This document shows, one piece after another, positions 18,289 to 25,828 of a DNA stretch of 64,000 nt (within the stretch, counting starts at the first letter, position 1; each line of letters starts with the position of its first letter). The stretch spans positions 186,001 through 250,000 of the forward strand of contig JAYFQX010000001.1 in assembly GCA_034926635.1 (NCBI GenBank), read 5' to 3'. The DNA comes from Christensenella sp034926635. Lineage in GTDB: Bacteria; Bacillota; Clostridia; Christensenellales; Christensenellaceae. The notes under the pieces were generated by a model. It saw only the letters and a list, made by a program, of their open reading frames with translations, was not told the origin of the DNA and did not search any database. The translations under genes were made by a program, and so were the position numbers.

Positions 18289-18716
18289 ATTCCAAGCTCC
18301 GCCAGCTTTGCGAGGGTCTCCTCGTAATCCTGGTATGCGCTGTCGTTATATTCCTGCCATCCTTCTTTGGACCATATTTCCACACGTGTCATAACACCGA
18401 TAATCACAGTTTCCTTTATCGCGCCGATATGGTCACGCAGCCGCTGCGGTAGTAAAATACGTCCCTGTTTATCTCCTTCGCATTCACAAGCGCTGGCAAA
18501 CAACATGCGCGTAAAACTTTGTGCTGCCACATCTGAAATCGGTAAGTTTTTGAGCTTTCCCGCGAAATTTTCCCATTCTTCTTTGGAGAACACAAACAGG
18601 CATTTGCCTACGCCTTTTGTAACGATAAAGCTTTCGCCCAAATCGTCGCGAAATTTGGCGGGCATAAATACCCTTCCCTTTGCATCTAAATTGTGTGAAT
18701 ACTCTCCAATTAACAT
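18285..18716 (-). CDS. mraZ: Transcriptional regulator MraZ
   Basis: MraZ is a ring-forming DNA-binding protein that controls its own operon. It has two SpoVT-AbrB-type halves, with the repeated motifs DAKGRVFMP near residue 12 and DKQGRILLPQ near residue 82. The length of 143 is normal. It opens the division and cell wall cluster, and its promoter region carries the expected operator repeats (18737-18761), which supports self-repression here. Confidence 0.97.
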   Translation of the reverse strand: MLIGEYSHNLDAKGRVFMPAKFRDDLGESFIVTKGVGKCLFVFSKEEWENFAGKLKNLPISDVAAQSFTRMLFASACECEGDKQGRILLPQRLRDHIGAIKETVIIGVMTRVEIWSKEGWQEYNDSAYQDYEETLAKLAELGI

Positions 18717-18736
18717 CGCGGTGGCAAGCTCCTTTC

Positions 18737-18761
18737 ACCACTTTTAACCACAATTCACCAC
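18737..18761 (-). promoter_or_regulatory. MraZ operator: three GTGGT repeats in 10-bp phase
   Basis: On the minus strand GTGGT occurs three times at exact 10-base intervals (18757-18761, 18747-18751, 18737-18741), just before the mraZ ribosome site. Direct repeats with this core and spacing are the established binding site of MraZ. They sit downstream of the -10 element, where bound protein would block initiation. Confidence 0.9.
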
Positions 18762-18771
18762 TTGTAATCAA

Positions 18772-18800
18772 ATTTTAACACTATGCCCCCCATTATGCAA
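18772..18800 (-). promoter_or_regulatory. Promoter of the mraZ operon
   Basis: TTGCAT and TAAAAT are separated by exactly 17 bases on the minus strand, a good sigma-A promoter (18795-18800 and 18772-18777). The transcription start would fall next to the MraZ operator. Confidence 0.75.
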
Positions 18801-18825
18801 GGATTTTTCATGAAACAACAAAAAA

Positions 18826-18855
18826 AACCGCAAATTTTTCTTTGCGGTTTTTTTA
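18826..18855 (-). terminator. Terminator after the lon-engB-phosphoesterase operon
   Basis: On the minus strand CCGCAAA, a six-base loop and TTTGCGG are followed by eight T residues. A-runs on the other side make the hairpin potentially bidirectional. It separates the lon unit from the mraZ promoter. Confidence 0.92.
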
Positions 18856-18883
18856 AAAACTTTTAGTGTTTTTAATCCCTTAT

Positions 18884-19579
18884 TTAGATAATTTGTTTTA
18901 AACGAAAATCTAGGTAATCTGCCGAAACCAGATTGTAATTCACAGTCCCGACCAAAATGTCGTCCAAATGGATGCGGTTTAAAATTTCTCCATGCAAATG
19001 ACCGAAAACGACTTCCGAAACATCATATTCCTGAAAAATTTCGGTAAATTCAGTATCTCGCATTTGTTCATAAAGCGGAGGAAAATGCATCAGCGCAATT
19101 AACTTTTTCTCTGAATATTTCTTTGTGCTGTCGAGGGATAAACGCAGGCGTTGTTTTTCACGTTCGTAAATTTTTTTATCGTTCTCCGATAATCCACCCT
19201 CGGACGGCAACATCCACCCTCGCGTCCCGCAAAAGACATAGTCCCCCACACTGATCGAATTATTTTGGATTATCTTGACCGTATCCGGCAAAACCCGCTC
19301 CATTTTTGCAATAGATCCCCACCAATAATCATGGTTTCCGCGGAGCAATATTTTTAATCCCGGCAATGCGCCGATAGCATCCAAATCGGGTTTTGCTTCG
19401 TCCAGCTTCATCGCCCAGCTGATATCCCCGGGGATCAACACAACATCGTCTGATGTCACCTTGCTAATCCAATCTTCACTGATTTTTATAAAATGGTCTT
19501 TCCAATGACGGCCAAATACATCCATCGCCTTTGGCTGGGCATTGGATAAATGCAAATCGCCAATTGCATAGATGTTCAT
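18884..19579 (-). CDS. Metallophosphoesterase of unknown substrate
   Basis: The calcineurin-type phosphoesterase motifs appear in order: GDLHLS at the N-terminus, IPGDISWAM, LRGNHDYWWGS, LMHFPP and VFGHLHGE. Together they form a two-metal site. The 231-residue protein is soluble with no signal peptide. It overlaps the engB stop by four bases, so it is co-translated with engB and lon. Close relatives are annotated only as predicted phosphohydrolases, so I leave the substrate open. Confidence 0.88.
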   Translation of the reverse strand: MNIYAIGDLHLSNAQPKAMDVFGRHWKDHFIKISEDWISKVTSDDVVLIPGDISWAMKLDEAKPDLDAIGALPGLKILLRGNHDYWWGSIAKMERVLPDTVKIIQNNSISVGDYVFCGTRGWMLPSEGGLSENDKKIYEREKQRLRLSLDSTKKYSEKKLIALMHFPPLYEQMRDTEFTEIFQEYDVSEVVFGHLHGEILNRIHLDDILVGTVNYNLVSADYLDFRLKQII

Positions 19580-20190
19580 TCAGGCGTTCCCCCGGGCGTA
19601 ATCATTTTTTTCACATACCGCAAAAGCGTATCTTTCCCATATTTCCCAGTGGAGCTGATAGGAATAATAGAAAGGTCGAGGTCTTCTTCCAAAGCTGCGC
19701 TAATATTTTTGGCCATCTGTACCGCATAATGATACCGCTTGGACTTTGCGATTTTATCGGCTTTGGTCGCCGCAATACAGAACGGCACGCCATAATAAAG
19801 CGCCCATTGGATCATCTGCAGATCGTCCTGCGTCGGTTTGTGCCGAATGTCCACCAGAATAATAAGCGCTTTTAAATTTTTTGCAACCTCAAAATAAAGA
19901 CGCATCATCTCATCCCAGGAATCCTTTTCTGTTTTCGATACTCTCGCAAATCCATATCCCGGCAAATCAACAAGATAAAAGCAATCATTCACCAGATAAT
20001 AATTGATCAGGCGCGTTTTTCCCGGTTGCTTGCTAACATAAGCCAATTTTGAATGGTTTGCAATATAATTGATCAGGGATGACTTCCCCACATTCGATTT
20101 GCCCGCAAACGCAATCTCCGGCAGACCGCTGTCAGGATAGTCCTGCGGCTGCTTCATGCTTTTGGCAAATGCTACTTTTTTTACTTCCAC
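19576..20190 (-). CDS. engB: Ribosome biogenesis GTPase EngB/YsxC
   Basis: This GTPase assists late assembly of the 50S ribosomal subunit. G1 is GKSNVGKSSL near residue 31, G3 is DLPGYGFA, G4 is ATKADKIAKS. At 204 residues it matches the family. It starts at a GTG that overlaps the lon stop (TAGTG) with GGAG seven to eight bases upstream. The lon-engB order is conserved in Firmicutes. Confidence 0.96.
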   Translation of the reverse strand: MEVKKVAFAKSMKQPQDYPDSGLPEIAFAGKSNVGKSSLINYIANHSKLAYVSKQPGKTRLINYYLVNDCFYLVDLPGYGFARVSKTEKDSWDEMMRLYFEVAKNLKALIILVDIRHKPTQDDLQMIQWALYYGVPFCIAATKADKIAKSKRYHYAVQMAKNISAALEEDLDLSIIPISSTGKYGKDTLLRYVKKMITPGGTPE

Positions 20191-22517
20191 TATTTTTTCT
20201 CCGTTGCCAGTGCATGTTTTAATACATCTTCGACTTTTGTCGCATAAATAAAATTAAGCTGTTCCCTGACAGATTCCGGCAGTTCTTCCAAATCTGCCTG
20301 ATTATCTTTTGGCAGAATAATCGTATGGATTCCCGCACGAAGAGCAGCCAAGGATTTTTCTTTGATCCCGCCGATTTTCAGCACACGTCCTGTCAGTGTA
20401 ATTTCACCCGTCATCGCCACATCATGCCGTACCGGCTGTTTTGTAAGCGCAGAAACAAGCGCCGTCACCATCGTGACGCCGGCAGACGGGCCATCCTTTG
20501 GAATCGCGCCTTCCGGAACGTGAATATGCAAATCCGTCTTTTCATTGATATCAACCGGCAATTTCAATTTCTTCGACATAGCGCGCACCACAGAGATCCC
20601 TGTCTTTGCGGATTCCTTCATCACATCCCCAAGTTGCCCCGTTAGTTCCACTTTACCATTACCCGGGATAACAGAGACCTCCACAGGCATTGTGACGCCT
20701 CCCACAGAAGTCCATGCAAGACCAGTCACCACACCAACCGTATCCTGATGAACAATATCGTTCTCGCTTCTCTTAGGTTGTCCCAAAAATTCTTTCAGGT
20801 TTCTCCCTGTGACCGAAATCTTCTTGATATTTTCTCCTACAACCTTAGCCGCAGATTTTCGCATGATTGAAGCAATCTGACGTTCTAAACTGCGCACGCC
20901 GCTTTCCGCCGTATATAGATGGATCATATCCATAATGGCAGCATCAGAAATTTTTACTTCCGAGGATTTAAGCCCATGTTCTTTTGCCTGACGCGGTATC
21001 AGATGGCGTTTTGCAATATTCAATTTCTCTACATCCGTATAACTATCAATCTGGATAATCTCCATACGGTCAAACAACGGCCGCGGGATCGTACTTAAAT
21101 CATTTGCAGTCGTAATAAACATTACCTTGGAAAGATCGAAAGCCATATCGAGGTAATGATCGTTAAACGTATTGTTGATCTCCGGATCAAGCACTTCCAG
21201 CATTGCCGATGCCGGATCTCCACGGAAATCGCTTGCCATTTTATCAATTTCATCCAGCAAAAACAGCGGATTCATGCTCCCCGCCTGTTTGATAGAAGAG
21301 ATGATCCTTCCCGGGATCGCGCCGATATAGGTGCGGCGATGTCCGCGAATCTCCGCTTCATCCCGCACGCCGCCGAGTGACATCCTTACAAATTGTTTAT
21401 TAATAGCTCTTGCAATTGACTTTGCAATTGAGGTTTTTCCTACGCCGGGAGGTCCTGCGAGACACAAAATCGGGCCATGCATATCATTCTTCAATTTACG
21501 GACTGCCAAAAACTCTATGATCCGATCTTTGACCTTATCCAGCCCATAATGATCTTCGTCCAAAATCTTGCGTGCGTTTTCAAGGTCTAAGTTATCAACC
21601 GTATATTTTCCCCACGGAAGCGCTACAATCCAATCGATATAACTGCGGATTACGCTAATTTCAGGCGATCCCGGCGCCATTTTTGCCAGCCGGGATAGTT
21701 CTTTTTCTGCTTTTGTCCGCGCTTCCTCGCTTAAATCCAGTCCGTTTATCTTTTGCCGTAATTCTTCGATTTCATCGAGATCATTTTCTGTTTCTCCTAG
21801 CTCTTTCTGAATCACCTTCATTTGCTCACGCAAAAAATACTCCCGCTGGGATTTATCAATTTGCTGCTTGACAGAAGATGCGATTTCTTTATCGATTTCC
21901 AGAATATCGATTTCCTTTTTCAAAATTTCCGCAACAAGCTGGAGCCTCTCCAGTTCATCTACGCAATTCAAAACTTTCTGCTTGTCGTCCAGCTTAATCG
22001 CGACGTTCGACGCAATCATATCCGCAAATTTCCCGGGTTCATTAATATCACCGATCGTAAAGAGCGTTTCCCCAGGGATTCTTGCACCCAACGCGGCAAA
22101 TTTTTCAAATAACTCGGTAATGCGCCGCATATAGGCTTCTTTTAAAATCTCGCGTCCTGGGTCCACGTCCTTTTCTTCAGGGATCGGCTCAACCTCTGCC
22201 TGAATATAAGGCTCCGTCGTCTGGTAAGACACCAATTTTGCACGTCTGTCTCCTTCCACCAGCACTCGAAGCGTATCACCAGGAAGTTTCAGTACTTGCT
22301 TCACCTTGGCAATCGTACCGATCTGATGCACATCCTCTATTTTCGGCATTTCAATCTTTAAATCTTTTTGCGTTACCAGAAAAATTTCCTGTCCCTGGAT
22401 CACGCATTCTTCTACAGCCGCGACAGACATTTCCCTTCCCACATCAAAATGTAAAACCATATAAGGGAAAATCACCAATCCCCGCAGCGCCACCATGGGC
22501 ATAACCATCTTTTCCAA
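20190..22517 (-). CDS. lon: ATP-dependent protease Lon
   Basis: Lon degrades misfolded and regulatory proteins. The N-terminal substrate-binding LON domain occupies roughly residues 1-200. The AAA+ module has Walker A GPPGVGKTSIAKS and Walker B PLFLLDEIDKM. The protease domain has the catalytic Ser in PKDGPSAGVTM and the Lys in GGIKEKSLAAL. At 775 residues it is full-length. The start appears to be a TTG (LEKMVMPMVALRG) 11 bases from GGAG. It heads the unit with engB and the phosphoesterase. Confidence 0.97.
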   Translation of the reverse strand: MEKMVMPMVALRGLVIFPYMVLHFDVGREMSVAAVEECVIQGQEIFLVTQKDLKIEMPKIEDVHQIGTIAKVKQVLKLPGDTLRVLVEGDRRAKLVSYQTTEPYIQAEVEPIPEEKDVDPGREILKEAYMRRITELFEKFAALGARIPGETLFTIGDINEPGKFADMIASNVAIKLDDKQKVLNCVDELERLQLVAEILKKEIDILEIDKEIASSVKQQIDKSQREYFLREQMKVIQKELGETENDLDEIEELRQKINGLDLSEEARTKAEKELSRLAKMAPGSPEISVIRSYIDWIVALPWGKYTVDNLDLENARKILDEDHYGLDKVKDRIIEFLAVRKLKNDMHGPILCLAGPPGVGKTSIAKSIARAINKQFVRMSLGGVRDEAEIRGHRRTYIGAIPGRIISSIKQAGSMNPLFLLDEIDKMASDFRGDPASAMLEVLDPEINNTFNDHYLDMAFDLSKVMFITTANDLSTIPRPLFDRMEIIQIDSYTDVEKLNIAKRHLIPRQAKEHGLKSSEVKISDAAIMDMIHLYTAESGVRSLERQIASIMRKSAAKVVGENIKKISVTGRNLKEFLGQPKRSENDIVHQDTVGVVTGLAWTSVGGVTMPVEVSVIPGNGKVELTGQLGDVMKESAKTGISVVRAMSKKLKLPVDINEKTDLHIHVPEGAIPKDGPSAGVTMVTALVSALTKQPVRHDVAMTGEITLTGRVLKIGGIKEKSLAALRAGIHTIILPKDNQADLEELPESVREQLNFIYATKVEDVLKHALATEKK

Positions 22518-22562
22518 TTAGCGTTGTGCTCCTTTATTCTTCAATTCATAATACAATTATAG

Positions 22563-22591
22563 ATTATACCTTATCTCTTCTTGTATTTCAA
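22563..22591 (-). promoter_or_regulatory. Promoter of lon
   Basis: TTGAAA and TATAAT lie 17 bases apart on the minus strand (22586-22591 and 22563-22568), about 45 bases upstream of the lon start. The match to sigma-A is strong. It overlaps the trailer of the upstream surface-protein gene. Confidence 0.8.
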
Positions 22592-22606
22592 ATATGCTTC
22601 TTCTTT

Positions 22607-24778
22607 TTATCCCCTGCCGTCATGTCTCTTGCGATACCGGTTAACCAATACCAGACAAACGATTATAACCGCAACAGCCAAGAGAATCCACCACAAAATT
22701 CCATTATCAGCGCTGTTTCCTTGCGCATTCGTGCCCTGTACGTCCACACTTGCAGTCCCGGATGGAGTTATCTGCGCAGATGCCGTCGTTTGTGAATCAT
22801 CAGTGTCCGTTACCGATGATGAAGCGGTTTGTGATTGCCCTTGTGCAGTTCCGCTCTCCGTCAGCTCAGGCATAGGCCCTGGTTTCAGCAGATTTGTTTG
22901 ATAAATCACCGTACTTCCCGCCGATGTACTACTCTGATCCTGTGTGACCTGCGTATTTGGTGGCGATTGCGAGGAGCTGCTTTCCGGGGCTTGACTTGTC
23001 TGGATTGGCGTCTGGGTCGCGATAGCAGAAACCTGTGGTTGTACCGAGGGGCTTTCGCTCACGAGCGGCTTCAAGGAGGAATTCTGTGTTGGCGTAACAG
23101 TCGGCGTTTGCGTTGGTTTTTCGGTAGGTTTTACTGTTGTGCTCGTTTCCGCACTCTCACTCGGCTGCGCGGAGATTGATTCGCTTTCCGTAGGCAATGC
23201 CGTTTGCGTTGGTTCTGCTGTAGGCGCTTGCGTTGGTTCCGCTGTAGGCGCTTGTGTTGGTTTCTGCGTTGGCTCCGGCGTTACTGTCGCAGAAGGCACC
23301 GCGGACGCTTCTGTCACCGTTACAACAGTAGAATCAGGGTTTGCGGTTCCATAAATATAAGATGGGACGCTATAAGAAACATCATAAACGCCGATTGCAT
23401 TGATGGTTGCACTTTGTCCATCTTTTGTAATAGTTGCCTGGCATCTGCTTATAATTGTCAACCAGTCGACCTGTTGGTTCATCCAGGTATCTGTCAGTAT
23501 ATCCATAATGGGATTTCCGTACATTGTTTCAAGCGTTGGCTTCAGCCTTGTATCAATATTTGATAAATCATTGACCGCCACCGAAAACGGACTTGGTGCC
23601 TTTGCTATAAAATAAGGCCGCTGATTCGGCGCAATTGTCGTAATACCGTTATCATATTCACGCACCATTTTTCCTTCCGGAGTGTCCTCCGATAAATCAA
23701 GCGCGCAATAGGCAAAGGCATTTTGTCCGACAGATTGATAGGTTGACTGAAAATCAAAAGCCCGTAGCTTTACATTATATTCAAACGCGCTGTCCCCAAT
23801 TGACAAACCACCGTTGTCCGGAAACGTAATTTCCGTAATATTATAATTATGGGCAAAAGCGCTTGCGCCAATTGAAGAAAGCGAATCCGGGAATGTCACA
23901 GTTCCGCCAAGACTACAGGCGAGAAACGCATTGTCAGCGATAGAATTCAATAGAGATCCTGTCGCAAACTGCAGACTATAAATCTGCATACTATTTCCCG
24001 AAAAATTTTCAAAGGCGCTCTGTTCAATCGTTAAAACGCTAGCAGGAATTATTACATTTGTTTGTATCCGGTAACACCCCGCAAACGCATAGGCTGAAAT
24101 TGTTTTCAAGCTCCCTCCCCGCGGAAGATTCAAACCTGTGAGAAAATTGCAGTTATAGAATGCGTATTCGCCAATTGCCGTAAGAGAATCCGGTAAATCC
24201 AGCGTACCGTTGAATGTACTTTGTGCAAACGCATATTCATCGATCACGCTGATTTCAGGCGTTCCTGCAAAAACAATTCTTCCAGCTTCGCTGGGTGCAC
24301 CCGCGTTTTCAAACGCGCTTTCTCCTATTAACGTCACTGTTTCCGGTATTGTAATCCCATCTTTTAATCCTGTACATCCTTCAAACGCAGAATCCTCAAT
24401 CGTTTCCAGCCCATTCGGAAAAACAATCGTTTGCAATGAAGTGTTTCCTTCCATTGCTTCTTCCGGTATCTCGTTATCTTGACATACCGCACCCGATAGA
24501 TCGAGCGACTGAAGCGCAGAAAGTGATTTTAAATAGATCCAATCCGTTTCTGTAATCTCTGCTCCTGCATCTGTTGTAATTTTTAACGCAGTAATGCTGC
24601 CGTCGGAAGAATATCCCGGCGCAGCCTTGATCGCTTCTTCCAGGGTTTCTGATTGTGTCAGTGTTACCAGAAGCGTTGCCGCAGCATGTGCAATTCCCGC
24701 CTGCAAAAATATAACCAATAAAAATACACAGGTCAAGAGAAATGGTACCGCTCTCTTTTTTATGCTAGTTGTATGCAT
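22607..24778 (-). CDS. BspA-like leucine-rich-repeat surface protein
   Basis: A signal peptide covers about residues 1-33 (hydrophobic core then AHAA). Residues 60-370 hold many LRR_5/BspA-type repeats, recognisable by LPDSLTAIGEYAFYNC, ITIPETVTLIGESAFENA and similar. A region without repeats follows. Residues from about 500 to 680 are rich in Pro, Thr, Ser and Gln with short PTAEPTQA-type repeats, a probable wall-spanning stalk. A membrane span near 693-712 with a basic tail anchors the C-terminus; there is no LPXTG sorting motif. Such proteins often bind host or bacterial surfaces, but no ligand can be named here. It is probably monocistronic, separated by a terminator from the gene upstream. 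Confidence 0.85.
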   Translation of the reverse strand: MHTTSIKKRAVPFLLTCVFLLVIFLQAGIAHAAATLLVTLTQSETLEEAIKAAPGYSSDGSITALKITTDAGAEITETDWIYLKSLSALQSLDLSGAVCQDNEIPEEAMEGNTSLQTIVFPNGLETIEDSAFEGCTGLKDGITIPETVTLIGESAFENAGAPSEAGRIVFAGTPEISVIDEYAFAQSTFNGTLDLPDSLTAIGEYAFYNCNFLTGLNLPRGGSLKTISAYAFAGCYRIQTNVIIPASVLTIEQSAFENFSGNSMQIYSLQFATGSLLNSIADNAFLACSLGGTVTFPDSLSSIGASAFAHNYNITEITFPDNGGLSIGDSAFEYNVKLRAFDFQSTYQSVGQNAFAYCALDLSEDTPEGKMVREYDNGITTIAPNQRPYFIAKAPSPFSVAVNDLSNIDTRLKPTLETMYGNPIMDILTDTWMNQQVDWLTIISRCQATITKDGQSATINAIGVYDVSYSVPSYIYGTANPDSTVVTVTEASAVPSATVTPEPTQKPTQAPTAEPTQAPTAEPTQTALPTESESISAQPSESAETSTTVKPTEKPTQTPTVTPTQNSSLKPLVSESPSVQPQVSAIATQTPIQTSQAPESSSSQSPPNTQVTQDQSSTSAGSTVIYQTNLLKPGPMPELTESGTAQGQSQTASSSVTDTDDSQTTASAQITPSGTASVDVQGTNAQGNSADNGILWWILLAVAVIIVCLVLVNRYRKRHDGRG

Positions 24779-24911
24779 AAGTTTACACCTTACCCTCTAT
24801 TAATATTCTGCATATTAATATAAACATTTCCCTAAACAGAAAACTTTTTTAGGTTGGATTATTCGTTTACCGTTTTTTCAAATGTCTCCCAATTTTTTTA
24901 TTCTATAAAAC

Positions 24912-24949
24912 AAAAAAGCCGGTTCGTATTTTTGAATAATACTCCGGCT
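24912..24949 (-). terminator. Terminator after the acidic membrane protein gene
   Basis: AGCCGG pairs with CCGGCT, with further inner pairing between AGTATT-like and AATAC-like arms, and the minus strand then runs into TTTTTTG. The remaining gap to 24779 is AT-rich and presumably holds the promoter for the leucine-rich-repeat gene. Confidence 0.8.
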
Positions 24950-24967
24950 ATATTTGTTTCTCGTCTT

Positions 24968-25585
24968 TTAATTAAATTGCAAAGAATTCCCATTCTGTCC
25001 TTGTTCCAGATGGCCTCTTTCATCTGACCCGTTTTGCTGACGATTCGCTTGGCTGCTCTCGCCGTTTTGTTGGGCATTTCGGTCGTTCTTCATGCAATCA
25101 TCCGCACCATAGCAAAACGACGATCCATCGTCCGCCATACCGTCTTGACGCCGACCGTTTTCATCGGCTGTGGAATCGTTATCTGAATCATCTTCGAAAA
25201 TACGTCCTTTCGGTTGATTGGCATCATCTTGTCCATTCATCCCATACGACCTATCTTCGTTTCTGCTATAGCCTTGCTCACCATCTTCCTGCCAAGAGAG
25301 ATACATCCTTTGTTGCATGTGTCCCGGGGTCTGCAAGACAGCATTTGCAACTGCTCCGCCTGCAAAACCAATTCCAAAAATAATAGCGGCAGATAAAATA
25401 ACTGCAGATACTTTTTTGCCACAAAGGTATTTCTTTTTCTTTTCTTCCTGTATCTTGTCGTCCCCATTGGGTGTTGACTGCACGGTCTCAGCTTCCGTTG
25501 ATACGGTTTGTTCTTCCGTATTTACTTTGTCTTGTGGCTGTACGACCGATTCCTGCTGTTCGTTCTGATTTTTGTTTTCTTCCAT
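24968..25585 (-). CDS. Acidic single-span membrane protein, unknown function
   Basis: I do not recognise a family. The start is the ATG six bases after AAGGAG; the ATG two codons earlier overlaps the site. Residues 1-50 are Glu/Gln/Thr-rich, residues 51-58 are basic with a Cys (KKYLCGKK), and about 59-82 form a Gly/Ala-rich membrane span. The rest is predicted to lie outside and is strongly Asp/Asn/Gln/Gly-rich and disordered, with one CYGADDC pair of cysteines. The topology resembles exposed low-complexity anchors, and the next gene downstream is a surface protein, but no functional link is shown. Confidence 0.7.
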   Translation of the reverse strand: MEENKNQNEQQESVVQPQDKVNTEEQTVSTEAETVQSTPNGDDKIQEEKKKKYLCGKKVSAVILSAAIIFGIGFAGGAVANAVLQTPGHMQQRMYLSWQEDGEQGYSRNEDRSYGMNGQDDANQPKGRIFEDDSDNDSTADENGRRQDGMADDGSSFCYGADDCMKNDRNAQQNGESSQANRQQNGSDERGHLEQGQNGNSLQFN

Positions 25586-25760
25586 GTACATCTCCTTTAA
25601 TTTGCTGCTTCTTTGGTTTATATGTTCTATGTATACTTATCAATTTATTAGATTTCTATGATCAAAGTTTATCTAAACAGTAAATATTTGATGAACACGG
25701 CTTTGATATTGCAAAAAAAATATTGATTCAACCGCAAAATCTAGCCATTTTTTAATGAAC

Positions 25761-25805
25761 AAAAGAACAGGCATATTGCGCGTACGCAATATGCCTGTCT
25801 TTTGA
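25761..25805. terminator. Bidirectional terminator between ppdK and the membrane protein gene
   Basis: A perfect 13-bp stem (CAGGCATATTGCG and its complement) closes a four-base loop at 25768-25797. It is flanked by A-rich sequence on the left and TCTTTTG on the right, so it can act on both strands. Its main role would be ending the ppdK transcript. The remaining 25586-25760 sequence is AT-rich leader of the membrane protein gene. Confidence 0.88.
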
Positions 25806-25828
25806 AAAACTATAATTTTTACGAAAGC

